Positions 6,761 through 14,833 of a stretch of DNA of 45,416 bases are shown in pieces. This DNA comes from Sulfuriferula nivalis (GTDB lineage: Bacteria; Pseudomonadota; Gammaproteobacteria; Burkholderiales; Sulfuriferulaceae). The stretch is taken from the NCBI RefSeq assembly GCF_009937995.1, contig NZ_AP021882.1, positions 1 to 45,416 of the forward strand, written 5' to 3'. Each line of letters begins with the position of its first letter. The first letter of the stretch is position 1. Below the pieces are notes generated by a model. The model searched no databases. It was not told the origin of the DNA and was given only the letters and a program-made list of their open reading frames with translations. Both the position numbers and the translations under genes were made by a program.

Positions 6761-7195
6761 ATGTTTAATTTAATTGACAACGATATGAGGCTGGGTAACT
6801 TTACTCTTATGGATAAGGTATCTTGGGATTTTTACGTGCGTATGACAGTGGAGACACTTACCTCGCTTCGGTTGAAGCATTTAATGTCTGCCATTGATTT
6901 AGATGAGCCGGATCAGTGCCAAAAAGGGACGGGCCTTACGCAGATATCTGGATATACCGAATGGGTTAGCGAGACCACACCAACCATTACGCTAGGGTGG
7001 GACTGGGAACTTAATACGCTGCAAGCACACCCATTCGTTTGCAGGGTTGGGGCACCACGAAGTAACATTATGATAGTTGACGATCTGCAGCAGGACTTAA
7101 AATATATTGAAAACTCAAGACTATTAGAGACTTTTATTGACCAACTCCAATGGCAGGAAGAGGTACGTGAAAGTGTTAATAATAAATATAGTTAA
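6761..7195 (+). CDS. rsaM: RsaM-like (DUF4902) quorum-sensing modulator
   Basis: This 144-residue protein lies between divergent luxR and downstream luxI, the position of rsaM in Burkholderia and Pseudomonas fuscovaginae. It has the signature blocks I associate with the DUF4902/RsaM family: GYTEWVS, a Trp-rich TLGWDW, and PRSNIMIVD, then a helical end with LLETFIDQLQW. In those systems RsaM restrains autoinducer production, although its biochemical mechanism is not settled. The start at 6761 is preceded by only a weak, distant AAGGA; an ATG at residue 9 is an alternative. It probably forms a luxI-controlling circuit with luxR. Confidence 0.78.
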   Translation: MFNLIDNDMRLGNFTLMDKVSWDFYVRMTVETLTSLRLKHLMSAIDLDEPDQCQKGTGLTQISGYTEWVSETTPTITLGWDWELNTLQAHPFVCRVGAPRSNIMIVDDLQQDLKYIENSRLLETFIDQLQWQEEVRESVNNKYS

Positions 7196-7202
7196 TCTGT
7201 CA

Positions 7203-7222
7203 ATCTGTTAATTCTAACAGTT
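7203..7222 (+). promoter_or_regulatory. lux box upstream of luxI
   Basis: The 20-bp dyad contains CTGTTA-ATTC-TAACAG, that is CTG, ten bases, CAG, exactly the spacing of lux/rhl boxes. It lies 63-82 bp before the luxI ATG. LuxR with its signal most likely binds here to give positive feedback on luxI. Confidence 0.75.
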
Positions 7223-7284
7223 ACCTAAAGTGCTGAAATCCAGCCTAATATCTCCACAACACAACGTGTTTTGGAGGAGTGGTG

Positions 7285-7839
7285 ATGCGAGTCATATCAG
7301 GTATACCAGAAGTATTTTCGGGAAGCTTATTCCCTGATATTTATCGTTATCGCCATAAAGTGTTCGTTGAGCAGCTGGGCTGGGATCTTCATACAAAAGA
7401 TGGTTTGGAACAAGATCAGTTTGATCGCGCAGATACAGTATATGTCGTAGCGCAGGATGAGGAAGGTAGTATTTCTGGATGCGCAAGGCTGCTTCCAACA
7501 AACCGTCCTTATCTCCTGGGGGAAGTATTCCCACAGCTTCTTAATGGCTTGACACCACCATGCTCTCATGAAATATGGGAGCTTTCACGTTTTGCCGCAA
7601 TCGATTTTAATAATCAGACCTCTTCAGCGTTAAATCAATTTTCTTCACCGGTTGCAATTGAATTACTTCGGGAATCTATTGCTTGTGCCGCTAGACATGG
7701 TGCAAAACACATCATTACCGTATCACCGATTGGAGTTGAAAGACTGCTGCGTAAGGCGGGTTTTCATGCGCATCGGGCGGGGCCGCCGATGGTTGTTGAT
7801 GGGCATGCGATATTCGCGTGCTGGATTGAACTTGATTAG
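7285..7839 (+). CDS. luxI: LuxI-family acyl-homoserine-lactone synthase
   Basis: The 184-residue enzyme makes an acyl-homoserine lactone from S-adenosylmethionine and an acyl-ACP or acyl-CoA. All hallmark residues are visible: R and F in YRYRHKVFV, W in LGW, E/D/D in EQDQFDRAD, R in CARLLPT, F in EVFPQL, and E and R in WELSRFA. The chosen ATG follows GGAGGAG (7273-7279) with good spacing; two GTG codons just before it are less likely. A lux box lies upstream and a terminator follows. The acyl-chain length cannot be read from sequence. Confidence 0.95.
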   Translation: MRVISGIPEVFSGSLFPDIYRYRHKVFVEQLGWDLHTKDGLEQDQFDRADTVYVVAQDEEGSISGCARLLPTNRPYLLGEVFPQLLNGLTPPCSHEIWELSRFAAIDFNNQTSSALNQFSSPVAIELLRESIACAARHGAKHIITVSPIGVERLLRKAGFHAHRAGPPMVVDGHAIFACWIELD

Positions 7840-7846
7840 CCATATC

Positions 7847-7868
7847 TTGGGGTAATCCCCCAATTTTT
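7847..7868 (+). terminator. Intrinsic terminator of luxI
   Basis: TTGGGG pairs with CCCCAA around a 5-nt loop, followed by ATTTTT. Oriented for the luxI transcript. The remaining sequence to 8098 holds no supported gene. Confidence 0.7.
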
Positions 7869-8098
7869 AGCTGGGGTTAAAAGTAGAGTCATGCGGCCAT
7901 GGCAATTTAGCACCAGCCGTGTTCGCACAAAAATTTAGCAAACAACAGGCTGGCATTTGAGGTGGGTGTGTCTACGGTAGTCAGGACAGGTCATACCGGC
8001 AGAGTCTTGGATTTGAAACATAAACCAGTCCAAGTTTTTGTCCGCATCCCCCTCATAATTACGTTTAAATGGTCATTATTCGATGAGCGTCAACACCC

Positions 8099-9079
8099 CT
8101 ATGCTACCAATGGAAGTGCATTTTTGTGATTACCGCGATTGCTTATTTTGGCCAGATAAAACCACTCATTTTGCAATTTTGCATTTGGATTCGGGAATAA
8201 AATTAAACCAGCATCTGATGCTCGAATTTCTTCCCCAGAATATCTTGTAGCGATTATGTCCCCTGCCTGCAGAGGAGAAAAATTTACCCAGTCATGGGTG
8301 AATTGATCTCCAAGATGCTCACGATCATAAACCTTGTATAGTTCATATACTTGGTGGGAAGGAACTTCAATAGATATCGACGCATCGATTATTTCTAAAT
8401 AAGTTAGTGCGTTAAGGATTGCAGTATATGCAATAACTTCTGCATTCGGATCCGTATGTTGACCACATTCTAACGTAACCCCATACTTGCCAAGTATTCG
8501 CATAGTCTCCGTGGTTCCAATACCATGACTGGGGGAAAAATTAGTTATGCCTTCAGTATTAGAAGACCCAACCCGATCAAGCCTTTTCTGAATACCTCCA
8601 GTGAATGCATTCAACCAGCCATAAATTATTTTTTTAGGTCCTAACTGCAAAGCAAGTTCGAACTCTTCATTAGCAAAGGAGAAGGGCTCCAGCAGTCCAT
8701 TATTATTTTCTGGGCCAATGAATATAAAAGGGCATCCGGGAGCTGCAAAAGAATGAAGGTCCAAGAGAACATCGTGTCTTTGCAAAATTGGAATTAGCAA
8801 ATTTGATATGTGATCTTCATTATTTTCAGGATTTGAAACAATTTTCATATTGCGATTTAAATTACGATCCCCTTCTCTTGATAACTTATGATAGGCGAGT
8901 TGGTTCGTAACCGGAATAAAGGTTACACCACCTTTGACTAATTTAATCTTATTGGAGTCTATCTCTTCCATCACTCTTCGTATGGCTCGTGTACCGCAGG
9001 TCTCATTACCATGGACTGCGCCAGTAACAAGAAATTGGGAGCCCGTGGCTAGAGCTTGATATGTATGGCTTTTAAGCAT
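8099..9079 (-). CDS. AstE/aspartoacylase-like zinc hydrolase
   Basis: This 326-residue protein belongs to the succinylglutamate desuccinylase/aspartoacylase family (M14-type fold), which removes an acyl group from an N-acyl amino acid. Zinc ligands are visible as H and E in AVHGNETCG (residues about 21-29) and the later H in LDLHSF, and the substrate-arginine segment appears as GDRNLNRN. It is the last gene of the ten-gene operon, one base after the stop of the ATP-grasp gene. In the cluster it could remove a protecting acyl group late in the pathway, or hydrolyse the product as self-protection. Substrate unknown. Confidence 0.85.
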   Translation of the reverse strand: MLKSHTYQALATGSQFLVTGAVHGNETCGTRAIRRVMEEIDSNKIKLVKGGVTFIPVTNQLAYHKLSREGDRNLNRNMKIVSNPENNEDHISNLLIPILQRHDVLLDLHSFAAPGCPFIFIGPENNNGLLEPFSFANEEFELALQLGPKKIIYGWLNAFTGGIQKRLDRVGSSNTEGITNFSPSHGIGTTETMRILGKYGVTLECGQHTDPNAEVIAYTAILNALTYLEIIDASISIEVPSHQVYELYKVYDREHLGDQFTHDWVNFSPLQAGDIIATRYSGEEIRASDAGLILFPNPNAKLQNEWFYLAKISNRGNHKNALPLVA

Positions 9080-9080
9080 A

Positions 9081-10340
9081 TTAATTTGTGATTACTACAT
9101 CAATTCCAGAGACAATCTGGGCCGAATACTCCGCAAGCTCCTGCGATGTTGCGGCATCAAGAATAACCCATCCAAGCCTGGCTTCAGGACCTGTCATTTT
9201 GCCAAGTTTGGCACCAATTTTGTGTTCAAGGACAAGCTCTCTGACAGTTGCAGGAGAGGATAAATCAAAAACATGGTCTCTAGCGTAATACTTGTTTTCA
9301 GGAAAGCAATTAACTACGATATTCTCATCATGGATCGAAACCTTTTTAAGAGTTCCAAGGGTATGACGCAGATATATTTGTTGAGTGTGCCGAATAGGTC
9401 GAGGATATTGTACGAGCTCACCTAAAACCGTTCTAATTATAGCCTCCTCAATTAATTGACCGGTTGCTAATTGATACATTGCAAATATCCCGTCACCGGG
9501 AGGCCGAGCTGCAATCTCCATAAGGTATATCTTACCCTCTGCCGTAATCCTATATTCAGCGTGAGAGATGCCATCGAGAAATCCCATTCGTTTTAAAATT
9601 TTTTGATTTATCACATAAGCTGCTTCAATCCGATCCTGTGCAATTTTTTGGGCAGGTATGTTATAGCCCATCTCCAAGTGATGCCCATCTATAAAAAGAT
9701 TTTCTTCTTCTGTAAGGTTGTCGTATTTCACTACACCATTACAAACGATGGTTTCAATTGAAAAGTCCTTACCTTGAATATATTCTTCGAAATTCAATTG
9801 TTCTCTGTAATTGAATTCTTCTAAAGCCTGTAGCGCTGCACTCTCATCTTCAACTAAAACTATTCCTTGTCCGCCATGTTTGTCTGAGGCTTTAATAACA
9901 GCAGGATATGCAATATCCGTTGGAAGCTCCGAGCCTTTTGAGATATAGCTAAAAGGGGGGCTCCATTGTGAGAAATAAGCTCTTTGAAGGATTTTGTTGC
10001 TTGCGATGATGCTTGCCTTGATACTAGGGCCCTTCAACTGAAGGTAATCAATTGCAATAGCACTGCTAAGTGTAAACTCTTCAATTGTATTTAATGCACC
10101 CTTGATATCGTATTTTATGGCCCACTGTTTGCACTGATGAAGAATCGCAGATAAATCTGAGCCTTCCGTATAGCAAACTTCGGATTTGACTGGCGTATAT
10201 CCGGCATCATTTCTGTAACAGTCGCTACTTGGCAAATCGATTATCAGAACATTAAGATCTAACTCCGCCAAAACTGGGATGAATTTGTGGTAAAGCGAAC
10301 GGGTAAACCCTCCAAAAAGTATAAATGCCGACTTACGCAT
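9081..10340 (-). CDS. ATP-grasp ligase (second in cluster)
   Basis: The 419-residue protein has a pre-ATP-grasp N-terminal domain and an ATP-grasp core with the glycine-rich loop KASDKHGGQGIVLV (about 150-165), the downstream metal/ATP segment LMEIAARPPGDG (about 272-283) and the EEYIQGKDFSIE strand. It is of the carboxylate-amine ligase type related to L-amino-acid ligases and carnosine-synthase-like enzymes, which join amino acids through an acyl-phosphate. It overlaps the phzF-like gene by 8 nt. It probably makes a peptide or pseudopeptide bond in the cluster product. The substrates cannot be deduced. Confidence 0.87.
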   Translation of the reverse strand: MRKSAFILFGGFTRSLYHKFIPVLAELDLNVLIIDLPSSDCYRNDAGYTPVKSEVCYTEGSDLSAILHQCKQWAIKYDIKGALNTIEEFTLSSAIAIDYLQLKGPSIKASIIASNKILQRAYFSQWSPPFSYISKGSELPTDIAYPAVIKASDKHGGQGIVLVEDESAALQALEEFNYREQLNFEEYIQGKDFSIETIVCNGVVKYDNLTEEENLFIDGHHLEMGYNIPAQKIAQDRIEAAYVINQKILKRMGFLDGISHAEYRITAEGKIYLMEIAARPPGDGIFAMYQLATGQLIEEAIIRTVLGELVQYPRPIRHTQQIYLRHTLGTLKKVSIHDENIVVNCFPENKYYARDHVFDLSSPATVRELVLEHKIGAKLGKMTGPEARLGWVILDAATSQELAEYSAQIVSGIDVVITN

Positions 10341-11277
10341 TTGCTACCTCCCCTACATAAGAAACATCAATCTTAGTAAGGATATCGCTAAGGATTTCAC
10401 CTGTGCCGATAACGACCGCGTCTCCTCCTAGTTCGACATTACCAATACCAGATATTGAAGGGATTATTTTCACTTGTAACATACTTTTCCTGCCAATTTG
10501 GGCCCCTTGGTGAATTGACCAAGTTTGAATCTCCATGGATTTATTTTTTTGCGCTAGGTAACTACCTAGCGCAGCAGCTGCTGCGCCAGTTGCCGCATCT
10601 TCAGCTTGTCCAAATGCTGGTGCGAACATACGCACAAAAGCCTCATGTTTTTCACAATCTACAAAATATGGATAAACTTGAGGTGCTGGCGACTTACTAA
10701 TTAACAACTCCCATTCATTCAAATTCATAGATATATTTTCCAGCACTTGTCTGGATTTAACTGGGATCATTGTAAATGGAACCCCGCAGGTTACGTATGC
10801 TGGTTCAATAAAGGAAGTTTCTATCTGATCTGACTTAACATTTAATAGCGTAGCAAGTTGATCCAAAGAATGCGGCATTCTTTGGATTACAGCTGGTCCA
10901 ACTTTAAGAAATGCAGAAAAGGTGCCATCCTGCGATTTCATTGCTTTAACAGGTATCAATCCAGCAACTTCGTCAAATACAAGCTCAACTGAATATTCAT
11001 CAGGCCCAAGACTGGATGATGCCAGAGCTACAGCAGTACCAATTGTAGGGTGGCCTGCAAACGGTAACTCCTTTGTTGGCGTAAATATGCGCACTTGATG
11101 GGTAGCAGTTCTTTTCGCAGACGGCACTACAAATGCTGTCTCAGATAAATTAAGTTCTTTGGCTATCTTTTGCATTAGAGACGAAGAAATGCCTAGTGCA
11201 TCTGGGAACACAGCCAAAGGATTTCCACCAAATGGCGTGCCAGTGAAAACATCAAGAAGCATGAATTGATAGTTCAT
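10333..11277 (-). CDS. PhzF-family isomerase/epimerase
   Basis: The 314-residue protein has the duplicated diaminopimelate-epimerase-like fold of the PhzF family. Visible landmarks are LLDVFTGTPFGGNPLAVF at the N-terminus, the catalytic Glu in LSETAFV (about 45), LPFAGHPTIGTA and the C-terminal EDAATGAAAAALGSYL. Family members catalyse isomerization or epimerization by proton transfer without cofactor. PhzF itself acts in phenazine synthesis, but no other phenazine genes are present. In this cluster it may epimerize or isomerize an amino-acid intermediate. Overlaps the MFS gene by 4 nt (ATGA). Confidence 0.9.
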   Translation of the reverse strand: MNYQFMLLDVFTGTPFGGNPLAVFPDALGISSSLMQKIAKELNLSETAFVVPSAKRTATHQVRIFTPTKELPFAGHPTIGTAVALASSSLGPDEYSVELVFDEVAGLIPVKAMKSQDGTFSAFLKVGPAVIQRMPHSLDQLATLLNVKSDQIETSFIEPAYVTCGVPFTMIPVKSRQVLENISMNLNEWELLISKSPAPQVYPYFVDCEKHEAFVRMFAPAFGQAEDAATGAAAAALGSYLAQKNKSMEIQTWSIHQGAQIGRKSMLQVKIIPSISGIGNVELGGDAVVIGTGEILSDILTKIDVSYVGEVANA

Positions 11278-12488
11278 TTATCTAGGCCCTCAGAAGCTAT
11301 ATGGATTTTTATAACGTCACGAGCAGTCATAGTCATAATAAATATCACAATATGTACTAGGACAATTAAAAATCCAAATGACTCCAAAGCGTTCGATACC
11401 CCTTTAGAGTCAGCTACTATACCAAGTAGAATACTTGGTACTGAAAAACCAACATACGCGGCAAGAAAATAGCCTGAAACAGATCTTGCCTTGTCCAATT
11501 TAGCTTTTTCAACTACGTATGTTAGACCTCCTAAATAAGTAAATCCATAACAAGCCGCACCCGCTATAGATGACCCCAATAATAAATAAAGTATGCTACC
11601 TTGTTGAGCACCATAAATAAGCGTCAGATAGCCACTAGGGACCAAAACACAACCGATAGCCATGTTAATTTTAGGTGTAAGTCGCCGTGCCATTGGTTGG
11701 AACACTATGCCTGCAATATTTATGAGAAATAGTGCCGGACCGGTCCAAGTTGCTAAGTCGTGAATTGCCAATTGAGCCGGAAGCAAAGCTATTACTAAGC
11801 CTGAGACGCTCCATGCGGCACAAATTGCAAGATATGGAGAGATATTTCCAGAGATAAATTTAGGAATACGCGTTAGTGGTACATTCCTGAGTTTATTTGA
11901 AGTTGGTATCTTCCACATTCCCATCATTACAATAGGAAATGCAACTAATGCAATCCAAAAACTAATTGGAATTCCTTCTTGAGAGTACATTAAACTGATT
12001 GTCGTTGCGAGTGCACCACCTCCAAAGCCTAAAGAGGAAGCGAGAGCCACATGAGCTGATATAAACTTTTCCGTCCCTGGGCGTTGCTCGCTCAGGAATG
12101 CAGTGACAGTGCCCATTGCCAAGCCGACGCTAACACCTTGGAGCACTCTCGCAAAGAACAGTGAGTTCATGGATGAAAAAAAAATCATCAACAATGTTGC
12201 TAATAGAGAACAACTTAATGCTGTAATGATAATTAATTTCCGGCCCATTCGATCAGAAGCTCCAGCAAATCCAAATAATACAGGGACAAGTCCTGCAACA
12301 TAGGCAGCAAAGGCTAATGACGATACAGCGTGAGAAGCATGATTAATTTCCGCATATTGGTGATATAAAGGCACCTGCAAGTTTACAGCTCCAGTAATCA
12401 ATAACAAACTAAGAACTGTCCACCAATACTTATAACTTTCTAGGGCGCTATATTTATTTAGATTATTGGGCATATGTGGTTTCTTCAT
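11274..12488 (-). CDS. MFS transporter, probable product exporter
   Basis: This is a 404-residue major facilitator with about 12 hydrophobic spans. The cytoplasmic loop 2-3 motif A is clear (GASDRMGRKLIII, about residues 79-91), and the N-terminus is short and cytoplasmic. Placement inside the biosynthetic operon, with overlaps on both sides, suggests export of the cluster product and perhaps self-resistance. Import of a precursor cannot be excluded. The start at 12488 overlaps the upstream gene by 26 nt; an ATG five codons later is possible. Confidence 0.88.
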   Translation of the reverse strand: MKKPHMPNNLNKYSALESYKYWWTVLSLLLITGAVNLQVPLYHQYAEINHASHAVSSLAFAAYVAGLVPVLFGFAGASDRMGRKLIIITALSCSLLATLLMIFFSSMNSLFFARVLQGVSVGLAMGTVTAFLSEQRPGTEKFISAHVALASSLGFGGGALATTISLMYSQEGIPISFWIALVAFPIVMMGMWKIPTSNKLRNVPLTRIPKFISGNISPYLAICAAWSVSGLVIALLPAQLAIHDLATWTGPALFLINIAGIVFQPMARRLTPKINMAIGCVLVPSGYLTLIYGAQQGSILYLLLGSSIAGAACYGFTYLGGLTYVVEKAKLDKARSVSGYFLAAYVGFSVPSILLGIVADSKGVSNALESFGFLIVLVHIVIFIMTMTARDVIKIHIASEGLDK

Positions 12489-13332
12489 TGTTCAAGAAGG
12501 AATAAATCTCCTCAACGTAAGCAATTTCATCTTTTGGATCGCGACCTCTAGTTTCAAAAGACATGATTCCTTTCCAGCCACTCTCACTCATCGCGGTTAG
12601 AAACCCACTGATGTCTAAAGTGCCCTTACCTAGCGCCATATGTGTATCGTGAATACCGTCATTATCGTTTAGACTGACCGCGGCAATCCTATCCTTCAAT
12701 TTATTAAATGTAATGATTGGATCACCTGATATATGCTCATGACCAACGTCAAGTATCATCCTAACATTAGCTGGTGAGCCATCAAGTAGCTCCTCGTACT
12801 CTTTCAACTTAGAATAAACTGTATAAAATGGATGCTTATCGGAGTAATACTCCAAATTTTCCACCCAGATTTCGACACCTTTTTGCTGTGCGTATTCAGC
12901 TAGAGCAATGACAGATGATTTGTAAGCGCTGAGTGCACCCACCTTATACTCATTAATCATGTTATGAGTAAAAAGGCCTGATCCGTGTACGATAAGGGGT
13001 GCATTAAGCTTCTGGGCAAGGTCAATTTCAAGCGTAGCATATTTAACGGCAGCCTCCCTCACTAAGTCGAGTTCACTACTGAGGGGGTTGCGATAATTCC
13101 CGTGAACTATGGGGTGGACGCCTTTCGATGCAGCAAGAGTGATGAGTTTTGATACTTTATCATCACAAAAACTGGTCACACTATCCACTCGGGAGGCGCA
13201 CTCTACATAAAACATCTTACATCCATTTTTAGTTGCAAACTGTATGCTTTCTGCATAAGGCAAGCTTCGCTGAGCAGCAAATCCTGTTATAAATGGAATT
13301 GAGCTGGAAGGGGATTGGGAGGGCTGTGTCAT
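12463..13332 (-). CDS. Xylose-isomerase-like TIM-barrel isomerase/epimerase
   Basis: From the ATG at 13332 (GGAGA ribosome site) the product is 289 residues. It has the pattern of the sugar phosphate isomerase/epimerase family (AP endonuclease 2 fold). Probable metal ligands are E in VENLEYY, D and H in MILDVGHEH, and E in MSFETRGRD near the C-terminus, with H residues in VHGN and VHGSG. Such enzymes isomerize sugars or hydroxy-keto acids with a divalent metal. Its role in the cluster is unclear; it could act on a hydroxylated amino-acid precursor. The longer frame start at 13368 would overlap the lyase gene and has no better ribosome site. Confidence 0.82.
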   Translation of the reverse strand: MTQPSQSPSSSIPFITGFAAQRSLPYAESIQFATKNGCKMFYVECASRVDSVTSFCDDKVSKLITLAASKGVHPIVHGNYRNPLSSELDLVREAAVKYATLEIDLAQKLNAPLIVHGSGLFTHNMINEYKVGALSAYKSSVIALAEYAQQKGVEIWVENLEYYSDKHPFYTVYSKLKEYEELLDGSPANVRMILDVGHEHISGDPIITFNKLKDRIAAVSLNDNDGIHDTHMALGKGTLDISGFLTAMSESGWKGIMSFETRGRDPKDEIAYVEEIYSFLNNEETTYAQ

Positions 13333-13357
13333 AGTTTTCTCCAAGTTAATTAGATAT

Positions 13358-14833
13358 TTATTGTGCAACTGTTTCGATAGTTTTTTTTACAAGTAATTGC
13401 CTAGTTTTATCAGATTTGTTACAGCGATTAATGGCTTTTGTTAACTTAGTTCTTATTTCTACTAGAGTTTCATTGAAGCATATCCGTTCGTTAGACCAAC
13501 CTTTATGTCCAGGTCCTCCACCAAACATCGTTGAAGCGACAATATTTATGGGTGAGAACTTTTCACGACACTCATCCTTGGTTAATTCTTTGCACAAATA
13601 CTCTGCGGCTATTTGGACTCCATTCATCCCTTCAGATTCTGCGGCAGTAATCTTTTCGCCAATCTGATGGTGTGCTGATCTAAAATCATATCCCTCATTT
13701 AAAACAAGGTATTCAGCCAAATTAGTAGCACAAACATTTCCATCAATAGCAGCTTGAAGCATCCGCTCAGAATCTATCTCAAGTACTACAATGTGTCTTT
13801 CAAGAATGAGCAATGCCGATCGAATTTCCTCCATGGCTAGGTCAAATCCTTTGATAGCTTCTGTACCTACTGCGACCGAGTTTCCATAGGGGGTAGCATG
13901 CATCGCCAGCAAGGCATGCTGAAAGGCAGCGGCTGGCGACCCACTTCGGCCCTTAACGTGTTCGAGTAGAAAAGGGTTTCGCTTCTGGGGCATCATTGAA
14001 CTCGAGCCAACCAATTCGTCCGGAAGACGAATGAATCCAAACTCGTGAGTAGACCATAACAGAAGGTCCGCTGCCAACCGACTCAGAGTCAATCCCATAA
14101 TCGCCGAAGAAGATAACACTCTCAATATGTAATCTCTACTAGCGATAGCATCAATCGAATTATTGGCAGATGAGGAAAATCCGAGTAATGATGCGGTATA
14201 GTTTGGGTCGATGCTAATTGAAGTGCCCCCCCCCGCGCCCGCGCCAAGCGGAGAGATACTAAGCATACCCTCGATAACTAAAAGGGCTTGTATATCACGT
14301 ACAAGAGCATAAGAAATCCCATTAAAGTAATGGGCTAAAGTGATTGGAAAAGCTGGTTGGTAGTGCGTATAGCCTGGCAATACTGCATCTCCATTTTTTT
14401 TTGCTCGCATTTCTAACGACTCAATCAAATTAAGGGCTGCTTTTATTAAGGAGAACAGCTCATTCCGTGTCTTCATTTTAGTAATAGTTGCCGAGAGGTC
14501 ATTACGAGATCTTCCTGTCTGCAACATTCCACCTACGCTGATTCCAAGCTTTTCTATCAAATAGTTTTCGTACATCAAATAGAGGCCTCTAGCAGGATGC
14601 ACATCCTTAAGTGGCTCGAAGTCGCTTCTTAAGAGATATCCTATTTCGGCAAGTAATTTAGCCGAATCTGCTTGATTTATTAGACCGCATTTAAGCAACA
14701 TCAAAACATGAGCTTGATCAACTTCTGCTATATAACCTAATTCTGTAAGCAGCACTTTACGGTCAGGTGTTTTGAAGATAATTGATTGCAATACCGGGTC
14801 AATAGTTTTCTTTATACGACCTGTGTCATCCAT
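13358..14833 (-). CDS. Argininosuccinate-lyase-like enzyme
   Basis: The 491-residue protein belongs to the fumarase/aspartase superfamily and keeps the argininosuccinate lyase landmarks: TGRSRNDLSATI (about 105-117), GYTHYQPAFPITLAHY (about 150-165) and the flexible serine loop GSSMMPQKRNP (about 275-285). The chemistry would be release of fumarate from an N-(1,2-dicarboxyethyl) adduct, leaving a free amine. There is no argininosuccinate synthase in the cluster, but the neighbouring kinase and PLP enzyme could supply an aspartate adduct, as proposed for diaminobutyrate formation in friulimicin and pacidamycin clusters. Overlaps the upstream ATP-grasp gene by 8 nt. Confidence 0.9.
   Translation of the reverse strand: MDDTGRIKKTIDPVLQSIIFKTPDRKVLLTELGYIAEVDQAHVLMLLKCGLINQADSAKLLAEIGYLLRSDFEPLKDVHPARGLYLMYENYLIEKLGISVGGMLQTGRSRNDLSATITKMKTRNELFSLIKAALNLIESLEMRAKKNGDAVLPGYTHYQPAFPITLAHYFNGISYALVRDIQALLVIEGMLSISPLGAGAGGGTSISIDPNYTASLLGFSSSANNSIDAIASRDYILRVLSSSAIMGLTLSRLAADLLLWSTHEFGFIRLPDELVGSSSMMPQKRNPFLLEHVKGRSGSPAAAFQHALLAMHATPYGNSVAVGTEAIKGFDLAMEEIRSALLILERHIVVLEIDSERMLQAAIDGNVCATNLAEYLVLNEGYDFRSAHHQIGEKITAAESEGMNGVQIAAEYLCKELTKDECREKFSPINIVASTMFGGGPGHKGWSNERICFNETLVEIRTKLTKAINRCNKSDKTRQLLVKKTIETVAQ

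Noticed and set aside
10333..11277. phzF as evidence for phenazine synthesis
   Set aside because: No phzA-E, phzG or phzM relatives are present; PhzF-like isomerases occur in many pathways.
13358..14833. Arginine biosynthesis (argH)
   Set aside because: No argG or other arg genes nearby; gene is embedded in and overlaps a specialised operon with kinase, PLP and ligase genes.
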